The notes: a model not told the origin generated them from the letters alone. A stretch of DNA of 7,029 nucleotides from Candidatus Borrarchaeota archaeon (GCA_016840645.1 JAEORY010000201.1:1-7029); one strand, 5' to 3'. Counted from the stretch's first letter, positions 1 through 6,170 are shown. Numbers and translations are program-made.

Positions 1-959
1 CATTTTTTCAGTCACATGAGCGCATGATTCGTCCCTCATATGGTCCCATTTCATTTCTGACGCAAAGTGGCACATACGGGGCTAGTTTCTTGGAATTACT
101 TGATGAAGATGGCCTCGGAGTAAGCAAGTTTGTTTCTTACGGAAATAAAGCAGATGTTAATGAGGCAGATATGCTTCAATATCTTGCAGAGGATCAAGAC
201 ACAAGAGTTATGGCAATTTATCTTGAAGCCATAGGACGTGGTGAGGGAAGAACTTTTTTTGAGGTAGCAAAAGAAGTCACTCGCAAAAAGCCAGTTGTCA
301 TTTACAAAACTGGAACAACAACTGAAGGAACAACGGCTGCAAAAAGCCACACTGGTCATTTAAGCAGCCAAGCAGCCGTATACAATGGAGTTTTTAAACA
401 AACAGGAATTCTTTCAGTCAGAAATTTTGATGAACTTCTTGCAGTAAGTAAGGCTTTAGCATTTCAGCCACTTCCAAAAGGAAATAGGTGTGCATTTGTT
501 TCTAATGGTATAGGTCCAGTAATTGCTATGATTGATGCAGCAGTGAATAATAAACTTGAAGTTGCAAATTTACAAGAAAGTACAAAAGAAAACTTACGAG
601 AGAATTTTCCTCCTTACTTTGTTGTCGAAAATCCAGTCGATGTTACTGGATCTGCAACCTCCAAGGACTATGAGATTGCATTAGAAGCGTTTCTTGATGA
701 TTCAAATGTTGACGTTTTGGTGCCCTGGTTTGTATTTCAAGATACTCCTTTAGATGAAGGCATAATCAATGTACTTGATAAAATGAACAAAAAGCGAATG
801 AAACCTATACTAATTGGAGCACATGGAGGTCCATATACCAAGAAAATGACTAAATTAATACAAGAAAAAGGTATCCCAGTTTTCGATCAAGCAGGAAAAG
901 TTATTGCCGCAGCATCAGCTCTTTGTCGATATAAAAGATATCTTACCAGAAAATCTTAA
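1..959 (+). CDS. ADP-forming acetate/acyl-CoA synthetase, alpha subunit (5' end outside window)
   Basis: This enzyme converts an acyl-CoA, ADP and phosphate to the acid, CoA and ATP in the cytoplasm, the usual archaeal substrate-level ATP step in acetate formation. The reading frame is open from base 3, before the first ATG at 24, so the true start and the N-terminal CoA-binding domain lie upstream. Counting from that ATG, there is the QSG turn of the succinyl-CoA-ligase-like domain (residues 14-16), the family motif SYGNKADVNEAD (38-49), the phospho-histidine loop KSHTG with the likely catalytic His109, and NPVDVTGSA in the C-terminal domain. It ends in the typical alpha-chain tail (LCRYKRYL) with no ATP-grasp domain following. 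The ATP-grasp beta part must therefore be upstream, either fused or separate, or elsewhere in the genome. The next gene is convergent, 17 bases away. Substrate preference (acetyl, aryl, succinyl) cannot be told from this part. Confidence 0.9.
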   Translation, partial: FFQSHERMIRPSYGPISFLTQSGTYGASFLELLDEDGLGVSKFVSYGNKADVNEADMLQYLAEDQDTRVMAIYLEAIGRGEGRTFFEVAKEVTRKKPVVIYKTGTTTEGTTAAKSHTGHLSSQAAVYNGVFKQTGILSVRNFDELLAVSKALAFQPLPKGNRCAFVSNGIGPVIAMIDAAVNNKLEVANLQESTKENLRENFPPYFVVENPVDVTGSATSKDYEIALEAFLDDSNVDVLVPWFVFQDTPLDEGIINVLDKMNKKRMKPILIGAHGGPYTKKMTKLIQEKGIPVFDQAGKVIAAASALCRYKRYLTRKS

Positions 960-976
960 AACAGATCTTAATTCAT

Positions 977-1243
977 TTATTGGATATCTAGGCTTTCTAA
1001 TCTGTTTATAACGTCTATTAGTCTCTCACTAACGCTAACAGTATCTTTAAGGATTTTTGCTCTAATTTTTTCCATTGTATCTTCTTTGAAGCGTGCTCCA
1101 CTTATAATAATTTGGAGGCTACTCGTTAGAGTCACAAGTAATTTCTCGACTTGGTTATGAATATCTTTAAGTTCATCTACTTCTTTCCTAATTACTGGCA
1201 TTGGTATCGCTTTTTTCTTTTTCATTACATCTCTATAATTCAC
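977..1243 (-). CDS. small helical hypothetical protein (88 aa)
   Basis: I do not recognise this protein. It is predicted cytoplasmic, with a very basic N-terminus (four lysines at residues 8-11) followed by heptad-like helical stretches at about 18-48 and 54-86, so a helical hairpin or oligomeric coiled coil is likely. No signal peptide, membrane helix or catalytic motif is visible. The chosen start is GTG at 1241-1243, two bases after the stop of the preceding gene, which suggests translational coupling. An in-frame ATG at 1223-1225 would give an 82-aa protein beginning MKKKK. Neither start has a good ribosome-binding site: the GTG has only a weak GAAG about ten bases ahead, and a GAGATG ahead of the ATG is too close. 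It is most likely the second gene of a two-gene unit with the 187-aa protein, and its role may be tied to it. The tight spacing is the main reason to think it is real. Confidence 0.65.
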   Translation of the reverse strand: MNYRDVMKKKKAIPMPVIRKEVDELKDIHNQVEKLLVTLTSSLQIIISGARFKEDTMEKIRAKILKDTVSVSERLIDVINRLESLDIQ

Positions 1244-1245
1244 GG

Positions 1246-1809
1246 TTACGGTTCTTCAGGTTTAAAAAAAAGTGCACCGATTTCTTTTAAAGCCTTTTTA
1301 ACAGATTCCTTCTTTCCACGGACTCTAATTACATTATCTTCTTCAAATTCTATAATAACTCCACAGTTCTCCGCTATATCTGACACACGTTCCACTGACA
1401 ACTCTTTATCATATGTAATCCGTGCAAAACCCACATCTTTTTCTCGCGGAATATCTTTCACAAATCTTACAACTTCTGTGTTAGTCGAATTGTTAGCAGA
1501 TGTATCATCAGCCACATTGGCAAGTTTTTCTTTCCATAACTCCACAAAATCCTTGCCACGTTCACTTGCGAACGCAAGAAGCATCTCTCTAACTCTTAGT
1601 AGTGCAATTTCTAACTCATCAAGAAATTCTACATTTTTTTCTATTGCTTCTTTTCCATAGAGTTTCACGTGAGTTAATAAGTATCTACTATGTCGTAGAT
1701 CTTTGTTGATTGAGATCGGTAACTCGATATTTTCACGATTTAGTTTACCAAAAAGATCATGAAGAAGCGACCATGTCTTCTCTTTCAATTTTATTTCATC
1801 AGCGTCCAT
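1246..1809 (-). CDS. conserved archaeal protein, helical N-terminus and KH-like C-terminus (possibly DUF2096)
   Basis: The function is unknown. Residues 5-98 are predicted to be almost entirely helical, with features such as NKDLRHSRYLLTH and FVELWKEKLAN that remind me of the archaeal DUF2096 family; this family assignment is from memory and tentative. A polar Ser/Asn/Thr linker (about 99-111) leads to an alpha/beta domain (112-181) whose end, a GVIIEF strand, an IRVRG strand and a final helix, resembles the second half of a KH RNA-binding domain. The GxxG loop of a classical KH domain is not visible, so RNA binding is only an inference. The ATG start at 1807-1809 is supported by GAGGG on the minus strand (1816-1820) six bases ahead. 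It is the first gene of a probable two-gene unit with the 88-aa protein downstream, and it is transcribed divergently from the hydrogenase maturation protease. Confidence 0.75.
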   Translation of the reverse strand: MDADEIKLKEKTWSLLHDLFGKLNRENIELPISINKDLRHSRYLLTHVKLYGKEAIEKNVEFLDELEIALLRVREMLLAFASERGKDFVELWKEKLANVADDTSANNSTNTEVVRFVKDIPREKDVGFARITYDKELSVERVSDIAENCGVIIEFEEDNVIRVRGKKESVKKALKEIGALFFKPEEP

Positions 1810-1815
1810 ATCTTT

Positions 1816-1820
1816 CCCTC
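1816..1820 (-). promoter_or_regulatory. Shine-Dalgarno site of the 187-aa protein gene
   Basis: On the minus strand this reads GAGGG, six bases before the ATG at 1809. It supports that start. Confidence 0.6.
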
Positions 1821-1837
1821 AGTCTAATATTTACTTC

Positions 1838-1848
1838 AAATTATATTG
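1838..1848 (-). promoter_or_regulatory. candidate TATA box for the minus-strand gene pair
   Basis: Read on the minus strand this is CAATATAATTT. Archaeal transcription usually starts about 22-27 bases downstream, which would place it near 1818-1820, right at the Shine-Dalgarno site and about ten bases before the ATG. The leader would be very short, so the call is weak. The stretch is AT-rich and chance matches are expected. Confidence 0.3.
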
Positions 1849-1975
1849 AGGCAGTATTGCAACTTAAGTAAATTCCCAAACACTACTAAAGTGACTTGCA
1901 TGAAAGTATAATTTCAGGTAATTGACAAAAAACACTAAAATAAACTACTATTATAGTGATAGAGCAACTCTTGTA

Positions 1976-1990
1976 CCAAAATAAAATAAT
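1976..1990 (+). promoter_or_regulatory. candidate BRE/TATA element for the hydrogenase maturation protease
   Basis: The sequence CCAAAA followed by TAAAATAAT has the layout of an archaeal BRE plus TATA box. A start of transcription about 25 bases downstream would fall near 2008-2012, just ahead of the Shine-Dalgarno site at 2014. A second TATA-like stretch around 1951-1955 is possible but sits inside a palindrome and would give a longer leader. Confidence 0.35.
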
Positions 1991-2013
1991 TTTATGGAGT
2001 TCTAATTACAATC

Positions 2014-2019
2014 AGGAGG
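2014..2019 (+). promoter_or_regulatory. strong Shine-Dalgarno site that decides a TTG start
   Basis: A perfect AGGAGG lies seven bases ahead of the TTG at 2027. No ATG or GTG in frame lies nearby, and the next in-frame ATG (2051) would begin inside the beta strand before the conserved GxGN motif. TTG is therefore the likely start. Confidence 0.85.
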
Positions 2020-2026
2020 CATCTAT

Positions 2027-2521
2027 TTGCCTAAAAGGAAAATCGCAATAATGGGTGTAGGAAACACCTTACACAAAGATGAAGGGGTAGGAATTCACAT
2101 AATACGTGCCTTAGAAAAAGAAAAAAAGCGTTACGAAGCATTAAAGGATGTAGAAATAATTGATGGAGGCACAGGAGGTCTCCTTCTGTTAAAACTGATA
2201 GAGGATTTCGATACAGTTTTTATAGTTGATGCCGCTTTAGCAGGAGGCAAGCCGGGAGATATCTATATATTAAGTCCAGAACAAATTTCCAAGTCACCAG
2301 ATTCTCAACATATGTTTTCAGCCCATGATATCGACCTAACATACACCCTTCAAGTTGGTAGAGAACTGGGCATGCAAACTGAAGTTATTATAATAGGTGT
2401 TGAACCGAAAGAATACACTTCCCATGGTTTAAATCTTTCAGAGGAATTAAGTAATAAAATCACTGAAATAATAAAAGCAATCGTTAATGAAGTCAAAAAA
2501 CTTAAAATGAAGTTAAATTAA
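2027..2521 (+). CDS. NiFe-hydrogenase maturation endopeptidase (HycI/HybD-like)
   Basis: This cytoplasmic protease of the HybD/HycI family cuts a short C-terminal tail from the large subunit of a NiFe-hydrogenase after nickel insertion, the last step of active-site assembly. The 164-aa length is normal for the family. Visible landmarks are GVGNTLHKDEGVG at residues 10-22, with Glu19 in the position of the nickel-sensing Glu16 of E. coli HybD, DGGTGG at 46-51, VDAALAGGKPGD at 67-78 with Asp68 matching HybD Asp62, and SAHDIDL at 98-104 with His100 matching HybD His93. All three metal-contact residues are thus present and it should be active. The TTG start has a perfect ribosome-binding site. 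No hydrogenase structural gene or hyp accessory gene lies in the window, so its partner is elsewhere. The related coenzyme F420-reducing hydrogenase protease (FrcD/FrhD) belongs to the same fold, and the exact target cannot be decided here. Confidence 0.92.
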   Translation: MPKRKIAIMGVGNTLHKDEGVGIHIIRALEKEKKRYEALKDVEIIDGGTGGLLLLKLIEDFDTVFIVDAALAGGKPGDIYILSPEQISKSPDSQHMFSAHDIDLTYTLQVGRELGMQTEVIIIGVEPKEYTSHGLNLSEELSNKITEIIKAIVNEVKKLKMKLN

Positions 2522-2540
2522 TTTGCCATGAAATCCTCTA

Positions 2541-2550
2541 ATATAATATA
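2541..2550 (+). promoter_or_regulatory. candidate TATA box of the surface-protein gene
   Basis: The stretch ATATAATATA lies 20 bases after the stop of the protease gene. A start 22-27 bases downstream would be near 2568-2575, giving a leader of about 10-25 bases and meaning the large gene has its own promoter and is not merely cotranscribed. A T5 run at 2556-2560 could also act as a weak terminator of the upstream gene. Confidence 0.45.
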
Positions 2551-2568
2551 TTCAATTTTTATTTGCGT

Positions 2569-2578
2569 CCGTTAACGG
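2569..2578 (+). promoter_or_regulatory. perfect 10-bp palindrome at the likely transcription start
   Basis: CCGTTAACGG is its own reverse complement and stands out as a GC-richer island in AT-rich spacer DNA. It lies about 25 bases after the TATA-like box and just ahead of the surface-protein start, where a bound repressor would block initiation. A role as an operator is an inference from position and symmetry only. Confidence 0.35.
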
Positions 2579-2583
2579 TTTGA

Positions 2584-5475
2584 GTGGTATTAGTGAAAAA
2601 AAAGAGTTTAATAGTCCTGATTGTCCTTCTATTAAGTTTTTATATCACATTATTAAAAATCGACATAGCGGTTGCTCAACCAAATCCACAACCGTACTAT
2701 TTTGAAGAAAACGTAACTGTGCGAGTAGATACTAAGAACGATAGCTTAAATGAAATTAGGTTTCAAGGAACCCACCTAAATATTACCTCTGATGATCATC
2801 TAATCGATATTTCGAACAAATCCGCCTTTGAAAACGCCACTTATGCCCTTTTAAGTAGCCAAATTGGAGATTATGACTTTAATAGATACGGAAATACTTT
2901 CCTTCATCAACAAGGTGATGGTGTAATCTTCACGGTTGCATATGCAAATCTTAGCCAGAGTGATGCAGAATTAAAAGCAGAAACCGCCAAAGAAATCTTT
3001 GAAAATGCCTTCAATGTCACTCTATACAACAGCACTAATACAATTGATAATGAATATCACATTTTTACATTCGTGAATGAACGACCACAGTTTAACGAAA
3101 TATTTGACAAGTTCTGGTCTGATGCTAGCAATGTAACTGCTGGTTTTCCTGGTTTGCTTAATAATGGTGATTTAAGATACGATATTAAGGTGTCAGATTA
3201 CGCAAAGGTCGTAATGGGCTTTATAAATAAAACTAGAGATATTAATAGCACGCCAACATCTTTACGTGAAGTATTTTTTTCGATCGAATATTTAGAAGAA
3301 GGGGTTATGGAACTTTCAACAGGGAATTATAATTTCAGTTTGAACGACATTTTTCATCATACCGGTGACATTTCGCGATATGATCCCTCTAATAGCTCGA
3401 GAATTAACGTGTATTTGCCAACACCTTTAGAGCCAAACGTGACTCAACCTGATCCAGACTCATATCAATCCAGCCTTAATGTAAGTAATGGAACAATAGA
3501 GTTTGCATACAATACAACAACAACCTCACTAACTAATTTTAACGCAAGTTTTCTTTTTGAAAAATGGCCAAGTCTTCAGGTTGTAAAGAGCATATCCGTT
3601 GATGACTCGTATTCCAGAGGTGACACCTTTGTAGTAGAGGTATCAGTAACCAACATTGGTGAAGGAAACGCCAGCGATGTAATAATTGATGATACTGGGA
3701 AATGGGACGCAGACTTAGAACTTGCTAGCGGAAATCCAATAGAAGAATGGTCAGTCATTGAACCAGATGAAACTGAAGACTTTTCATATACGTTGCGAGT
3801 GAAAGATTCAGCGTCGCAAGGATTTCTTTTCTTGAATCCTTCCATTGTGAACTATAATTTTTCATCAGAAGACACAGCAACTGTTGTTCATTTGAATGCC
3901 ACATCAAATGATGTATTGGTTCCAGTAGAACAGGATTTTCCATCATTGACTGTCACTAGAACGATTTTAAGAGCGTCTTATTCTAGTGGAGAAGAAATTA
4001 ACGTTACGGTAACTATTTCAAATTTAAGTGAATTGAATCCTGATGGTAATATAACCGTTCTTGAATGTATTCCGGGACTTTTTGATAGATCTTCGATTTC
4101 CAACAATACATCTATTTTAACATCACAATATGATTCAGGAATATACAGGGTGAATTTTACCTTAGGATCCCCCTCTAAACATCACTCAACCACATTTAAT
4201 TACACTTTCTATTCTTTAGATTTAGGTAAACTATATTTTGAACAGAGTAACGCCACATATTTCTATGAAGGAGAATCTAATACTATTAGATCTAACGTAT
4301 TAACATTTATGAGCTATCCACAAACTCTCCAAGATCTCTTTTACCATAACATTAAAGTTAAAGCAGATTTCAATACACCTGTTAACCCAGACACTACTAT
4401 GACTGTTAATGTAACTATTACTAATTTTAGCAATTCATCTGAACAGTACAGGATTATAAATCGTGCACCATATCGGACTATTCAAAATCAAATTGAAGAA
4501 CTTAATCAAACATCAGGAGATAACAATTTTACTTTAACTCTTGATCCAGGTGAAAACTATGCTTATAATTACAGTTATTATATTCCTGATCGCATAGGTA
4601 ATAATTACTTATATGCTCCTATATTGGTTGTCTCCAGTACTTCTACATCTCTTGATCCAGTAATCGCTTTTTCCGAGGTAGAAAATTTTCATATCAATAG
4701 AAGACCTAAGATAGATTCAGTTTCTTTTAATGCGACAAAACTATACCGTGTGAAAGAAACCGTTACGGTAGAAGCTAGTATTTCAGACCATGAAACGCCA
4801 CGCGCACAATTAACTGTTGTGCTTCGGATTAATGACACCGATGATCGACTCTATAATATAAATATGACCTTTGATGAAAAAACGAACTTATTCGTTGGTA
4901 ATTTTACTCCAGGTGATGGTGCTTCGACTGGAACACACACCTTTCGAATTTATGCTACAGACGAATATGATCTAACAGGTCGCTCATCTTATTATAACTT
5001 CACAGTAAAAAACACAAAACCAAAAGTAGAATGGATGCAGTTGTATGAAACCAACGTGACAAGAGGGGCTACAATAAAGGGATCTCTAGGCGTTAAAGAA
5101 GTAGAAACTCCCTTATTTAATCTAAATATTTCTCTTTACTGTAGTTCTCCAAGTATCAGTATTGTTTACTATGGAACGTTGAGCTTGTTTGAAGCGCGTC
5201 TAGTTGATCAATATTACCGCATAGGATCGTTTGATATAGAAATAGACACCTCTAATTGGCAAGAAGGTACTTATGATGTATACATAAGCATCGAAGATGA
5301 CACGACGTCTATAACTTACTATTATGGAGAAATAACCGTTCAAATAGATGATTCGCCATTTTATGCAAATCCTAACCTAATTTTTGGATTAGCATATAAC
5401 ATCGGAGTCATTCTGTTCTTGATTTTCCAATTTCGAGCTTTTGCTCTTCTCTTAAAGAGAGAAATTCCTTTTTAG
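2584..5475 (+). CDS. secreted, membrane-anchored, sequon-rich surface protein with tandem Ig-like domains
   Basis: The function is unknown; the design is that of an S-layer-like or surface receptor protein. Residues 5-31 form a basic start plus hydrophobic signal peptide, with a plausible cleavage after Ala-Val-Ala (31/32). Residues 40-320 are a unique extracellular region. Then come about five beta-sandwich repeats: 328-440, 452-575, 588-703, 707-810 and 812-922. The first three begin with a similar pattern (hydrophobic strand, Ser/Gly-rich turn, then V-x-V-T-[IV]-[ST]-N) typical of DUF11/CARDB-like folds, and the first strongly recalls translocon-associated protein beta. A single membrane helix at about 931-957 and the tail KREIPF anchor it, with the bulk outside. 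I count about 42 N-x-S/T sequons, roughly one per 23 residues, and only two cysteines (494, 853). The GTG at 2584 is used here; a second GTG at 2593 gives MKKKSLIV and is an equally credible start, as neither has a clear ribosome-binding site. The 3' end overlaps the convergent kinase gene by four bases. Confidence 0.85.
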   Translation: MVLVKKKSLIVLIVLLLSFYITLLKIDIAVAQPNPQPYYFEENVTVRVDTKNDSLNEIRFQGTHLNITSDDHLIDISNKSAFENATYALLSSQIGDYDFNRYGNTFLHQQGDGVIFTVAYANLSQSDAELKAETAKEIFENAFNVTLYNSTNTIDNEYHIFTFVNERPQFNEIFDKFWSDASNVTAGFPGLLNNGDLRYDIKVSDYAKVVMGFINKTRDINSTPTSLREVFFSIEYLEEGVMELSTGNYNFSLNDIFHHTGDISRYDPSNSSRINVYLPTPLEPNVTQPDPDSYQSSLNVSNGTIEFAYNTTTTSLTNFNASFLFEKWPSLQVVKSISVDDSYSRGDTFVVEVSVTNIGEGNASDVIIDDTGKWDADLELASGNPIEEWSVIEPDETEDFSYTLRVKDSASQGFLFLNPSIVNYNFSSEDTATVVHLNATSNDVLVPVEQDFPSLTVTRTILRASYSSGEEINVTVTISNLSELNPDGNITVLECIPGLFDRSSISNNTSILTSQYDSGIYRVNFTLGSPSKHHSTTFNYTFYSLDLGKLYFEQSNATYFYEGESNTIRSNVLTFMSYPQTLQDLFYHNIKVKADFNTPVNPDTTMTVNVTITNFSNSSEQYRIINRAPYRTIQNQIEELNQTSGDNNFTLTLDPGENYAYNYSYYIPDRIGNNYLYAPILVVSSTSTSLDPVIAFSEVENFHINRRPKIDSVSFNATKLYRVKETVTVEASISDHETPRAQLTVVLRINDTDDRLYNINMTFDEKTNLFVGNFTPGDGASTGTHTFRIYATDEYDLTGRSSYYNFTVKNTKPKVEWMQLYETNVTRGATIKGSLGVKEVETPLFNLNISLYCSSPSISIVYYGTLSLFEARLVDQYYRIGSFDIEIDTSNWQEGTYDVYISIEDDTTSITYYYGEITVQIDDSPFYANPNLIFGLAYNIGVILFLIFQFRAFALLLKREIPF

Positions 5476-6014
5476 ACAATTATGCCAATTTTTTTTCTTA
5501 TTTCTTCATGTATTAGGGCGACTGTCTCCATAGGGTCGCTATGAGTTGTATCTATTTCGAATACACGTTCTAAACCGTATTTTTCTATTGCATCTTGAGC
5601 ACAAATTTTACAAAGTTCAGCATCGATGTTTTCTAATATTTTTTTAACTTCAAAACCCTTTTTATTTAGCCTTTCATATAGTTCATCGGTAGTAGCATGT
5701 AGTACTACAACAAGAAGTACATTTTCTAGAGAGACGATATCTGGCAGAATACTGTCAATGACCGTTAGTTTTCTTATTTTACGTAGCATATTGTCTATAA
5801 ACGGCTGTAATTTATCGATATCGGCAATTAAAGAGTTTCTTTTGATATCCAAACCCAAAAAGTAACCATTTCTCACAATATTGCCACTATTTATGTAAAT
5901 TCCGTTTAACTTTTTACTAAGAAGTTTAGAAACGGTTGTTTTTCCAGTTCCTGGTGTTCCTGTAATTAATATGACTCTGGATTTTGAATTATTGTGAGTT
6001 TTTTGCAGTGGCAA
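5472..6014 (-). CDS. Fap7/AK6-like adenylate kinase (P-loop NTPase)
   Basis: It resembles the AK6/Fap7 family, which has adenylate kinase and ATPase activity and, in eukaryotes and some archaea, assists small-subunit ribosome maturation with the uS11 protein. The 180-aa length is typical. Walker A is GTPGTGKT at residues 19-26. The segment GLDIKRNSLIADIDKL (54-69) matches the usual family region around the D..VD.D.L pattern, and ERLNKKGFEVKKILENIDAEL (114-134) matches the lid and following helix of human AK6. The D-x-H motif of the family, VDYH in human AK6, aligns with IDSI here: Asp87 is kept but the histidine is Ile89. The TTG start at 6014 is the only plausible one, since no methionine lies before Walker A, and GGAG sits four bases ahead. 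The C-terminus overlaps the convergent surface-protein gene by four bases. Membership of the family is firm; activity and a ribosomal role are inferred. Confidence 0.85.
   Translation of the reverse strand: MPLQKTHNNSKSRVILITGTPGTGKTTVSKLLSKKLNGIYINSGNIVRNGYFLGLDIKRNSLIADIDKLQPFIDNMLRKIRKLTVIDSILPDIVSLENVLLVVVLHATTDELYERLNKKGFEVKKILENIDAELCKICAQDAIEKYGLERVFEIDTTHSDPMETVALIHEEIRKKIGIIV
5489..5502 (+). terminator. candidate U-tract terminator of the surface-protein gene
   Basis: Eight consecutive T residues (5489-5496) followed by more T-rich sequence begin 13 bases after the surface-protein stop. Archaeal RNA polymerase terminates at such U-tracts without needing a hairpin. The tract lies in the 3' coding end of the convergent kinase gene, where it encodes lysines on the other strand. 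Two small hairpin-capable sequences just upstream, with arms at 5435-5438/5443-5446 and 5448-5452/5456-5460, may help. Confidence 0.45.
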
Positions 6015-6018
6015 TCGT

Positions 6019-6022
6019 CTCC
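6019..6022 (-). promoter_or_regulatory. Shine-Dalgarno site for the TTG start of the kinase
   Basis: On the minus strand GGAG, followed by ACGA, precedes the TTG at 6014 by four bases. The eight bases GGAGACGA match six of eight of the archaeal ideal GGAGGTGA. This supports the otherwise unusual TTG start. Confidence 0.55.
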
Positions 6023-6066
6023 ATTCTATGATAACTCAATTATTTCTTTGATTAGATAAGAAAATC

Positions 6067-6078
6067 AAGTTATATGTT
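6067..6078 (-). promoter_or_regulatory. candidate TATA box of the AK6-like kinase gene
   Basis: Read on the minus strand this is AACATATAACTT. Initiation about 25 bases on, near 6048, would give a leader of about 34 bases containing the GGAG site. An inverted repeat (TTGATT at 6048-6053 and AATCAA at 6063-6068) lies between the box and the start site. Confidence 0.4.
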
Positions 6079-6143
6079 TCTATAGTTTTTTAGACAATTC
6101 TGTGAACTACCAATCAACAAGTTAGGGGGTTTTCTGGCGAATT

Positions 6144-6153
6144 TGTTATAAAC
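6144..6153 (+). promoter_or_regulatory. candidate TATA box of the glycosyltransferase gene
   Basis: The stretch TGTTATAAAC is centred about 22 bases before the ATG at 6171. That spacing would put the transcription start on or next to the ATG, as in leaderless archaeal mRNAs, and fits the absence of a Shine-Dalgarno site ahead of this ATG. Confidence 0.45.
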
Positions 6154-6170
6154 TATTAGCTCCACCATTT

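Larger units (their letters stand above)
1810..2026. promoter_or_regulatory. divergent intergenic control region
   Basis: This 217-base non-coding stretch separates the minus-strand pair from the hydrogenase maturation protease. It is AT-rich and contains no ORF or RNA gene that I can support. It holds the candidate promoters listed separately plus short symmetric elements: CACT...AGTG at 1881-1893, TGAAA...TTTCA at 1901-1916 and ACTAT-T-ATAGT at 1947-1957. The first and third are related to each other (see findings). Confidence 0.6.

Noticed and set aside
96..359. 87-codon minus-strand frame opposite the acyl-CoA synthetase
   Set aside because: The plus-strand gene is clearly the coding one, and the Cys/Ser/Phe-rich product has no recognisable feature.
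1151..1660. 169-codon open frame on the plus strand
   Set aside because: It lies opposite the well-supported 187-aa minus-strand gene and the start of the 88-aa gene. Its protein is rich in Ser/Phe/Thr as expected for an antisense shadow, with no recognisable motif.
3576..3946. Two overlapping minus-strand frames inside the surface-protein gene
   Set aside because: They are antisense to a continuous well-structured domain, mutually overlapping, without ribosome-binding sites or motifs.
5626..5865. 79-codon plus-strand frame opposite the AK6-like kinase
   Set aside because: It is a shadow of the conserved kinase frame, with a low-complexity Ser/Leu/Ile-rich product.
6121..6140. G5 run and GGTTTTC near 6125-6136 as a possible regulatory or structural element
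   Set aside because: It is a single G-run with no partner, so no quadruplex or hairpin can be supported; it may be chance.
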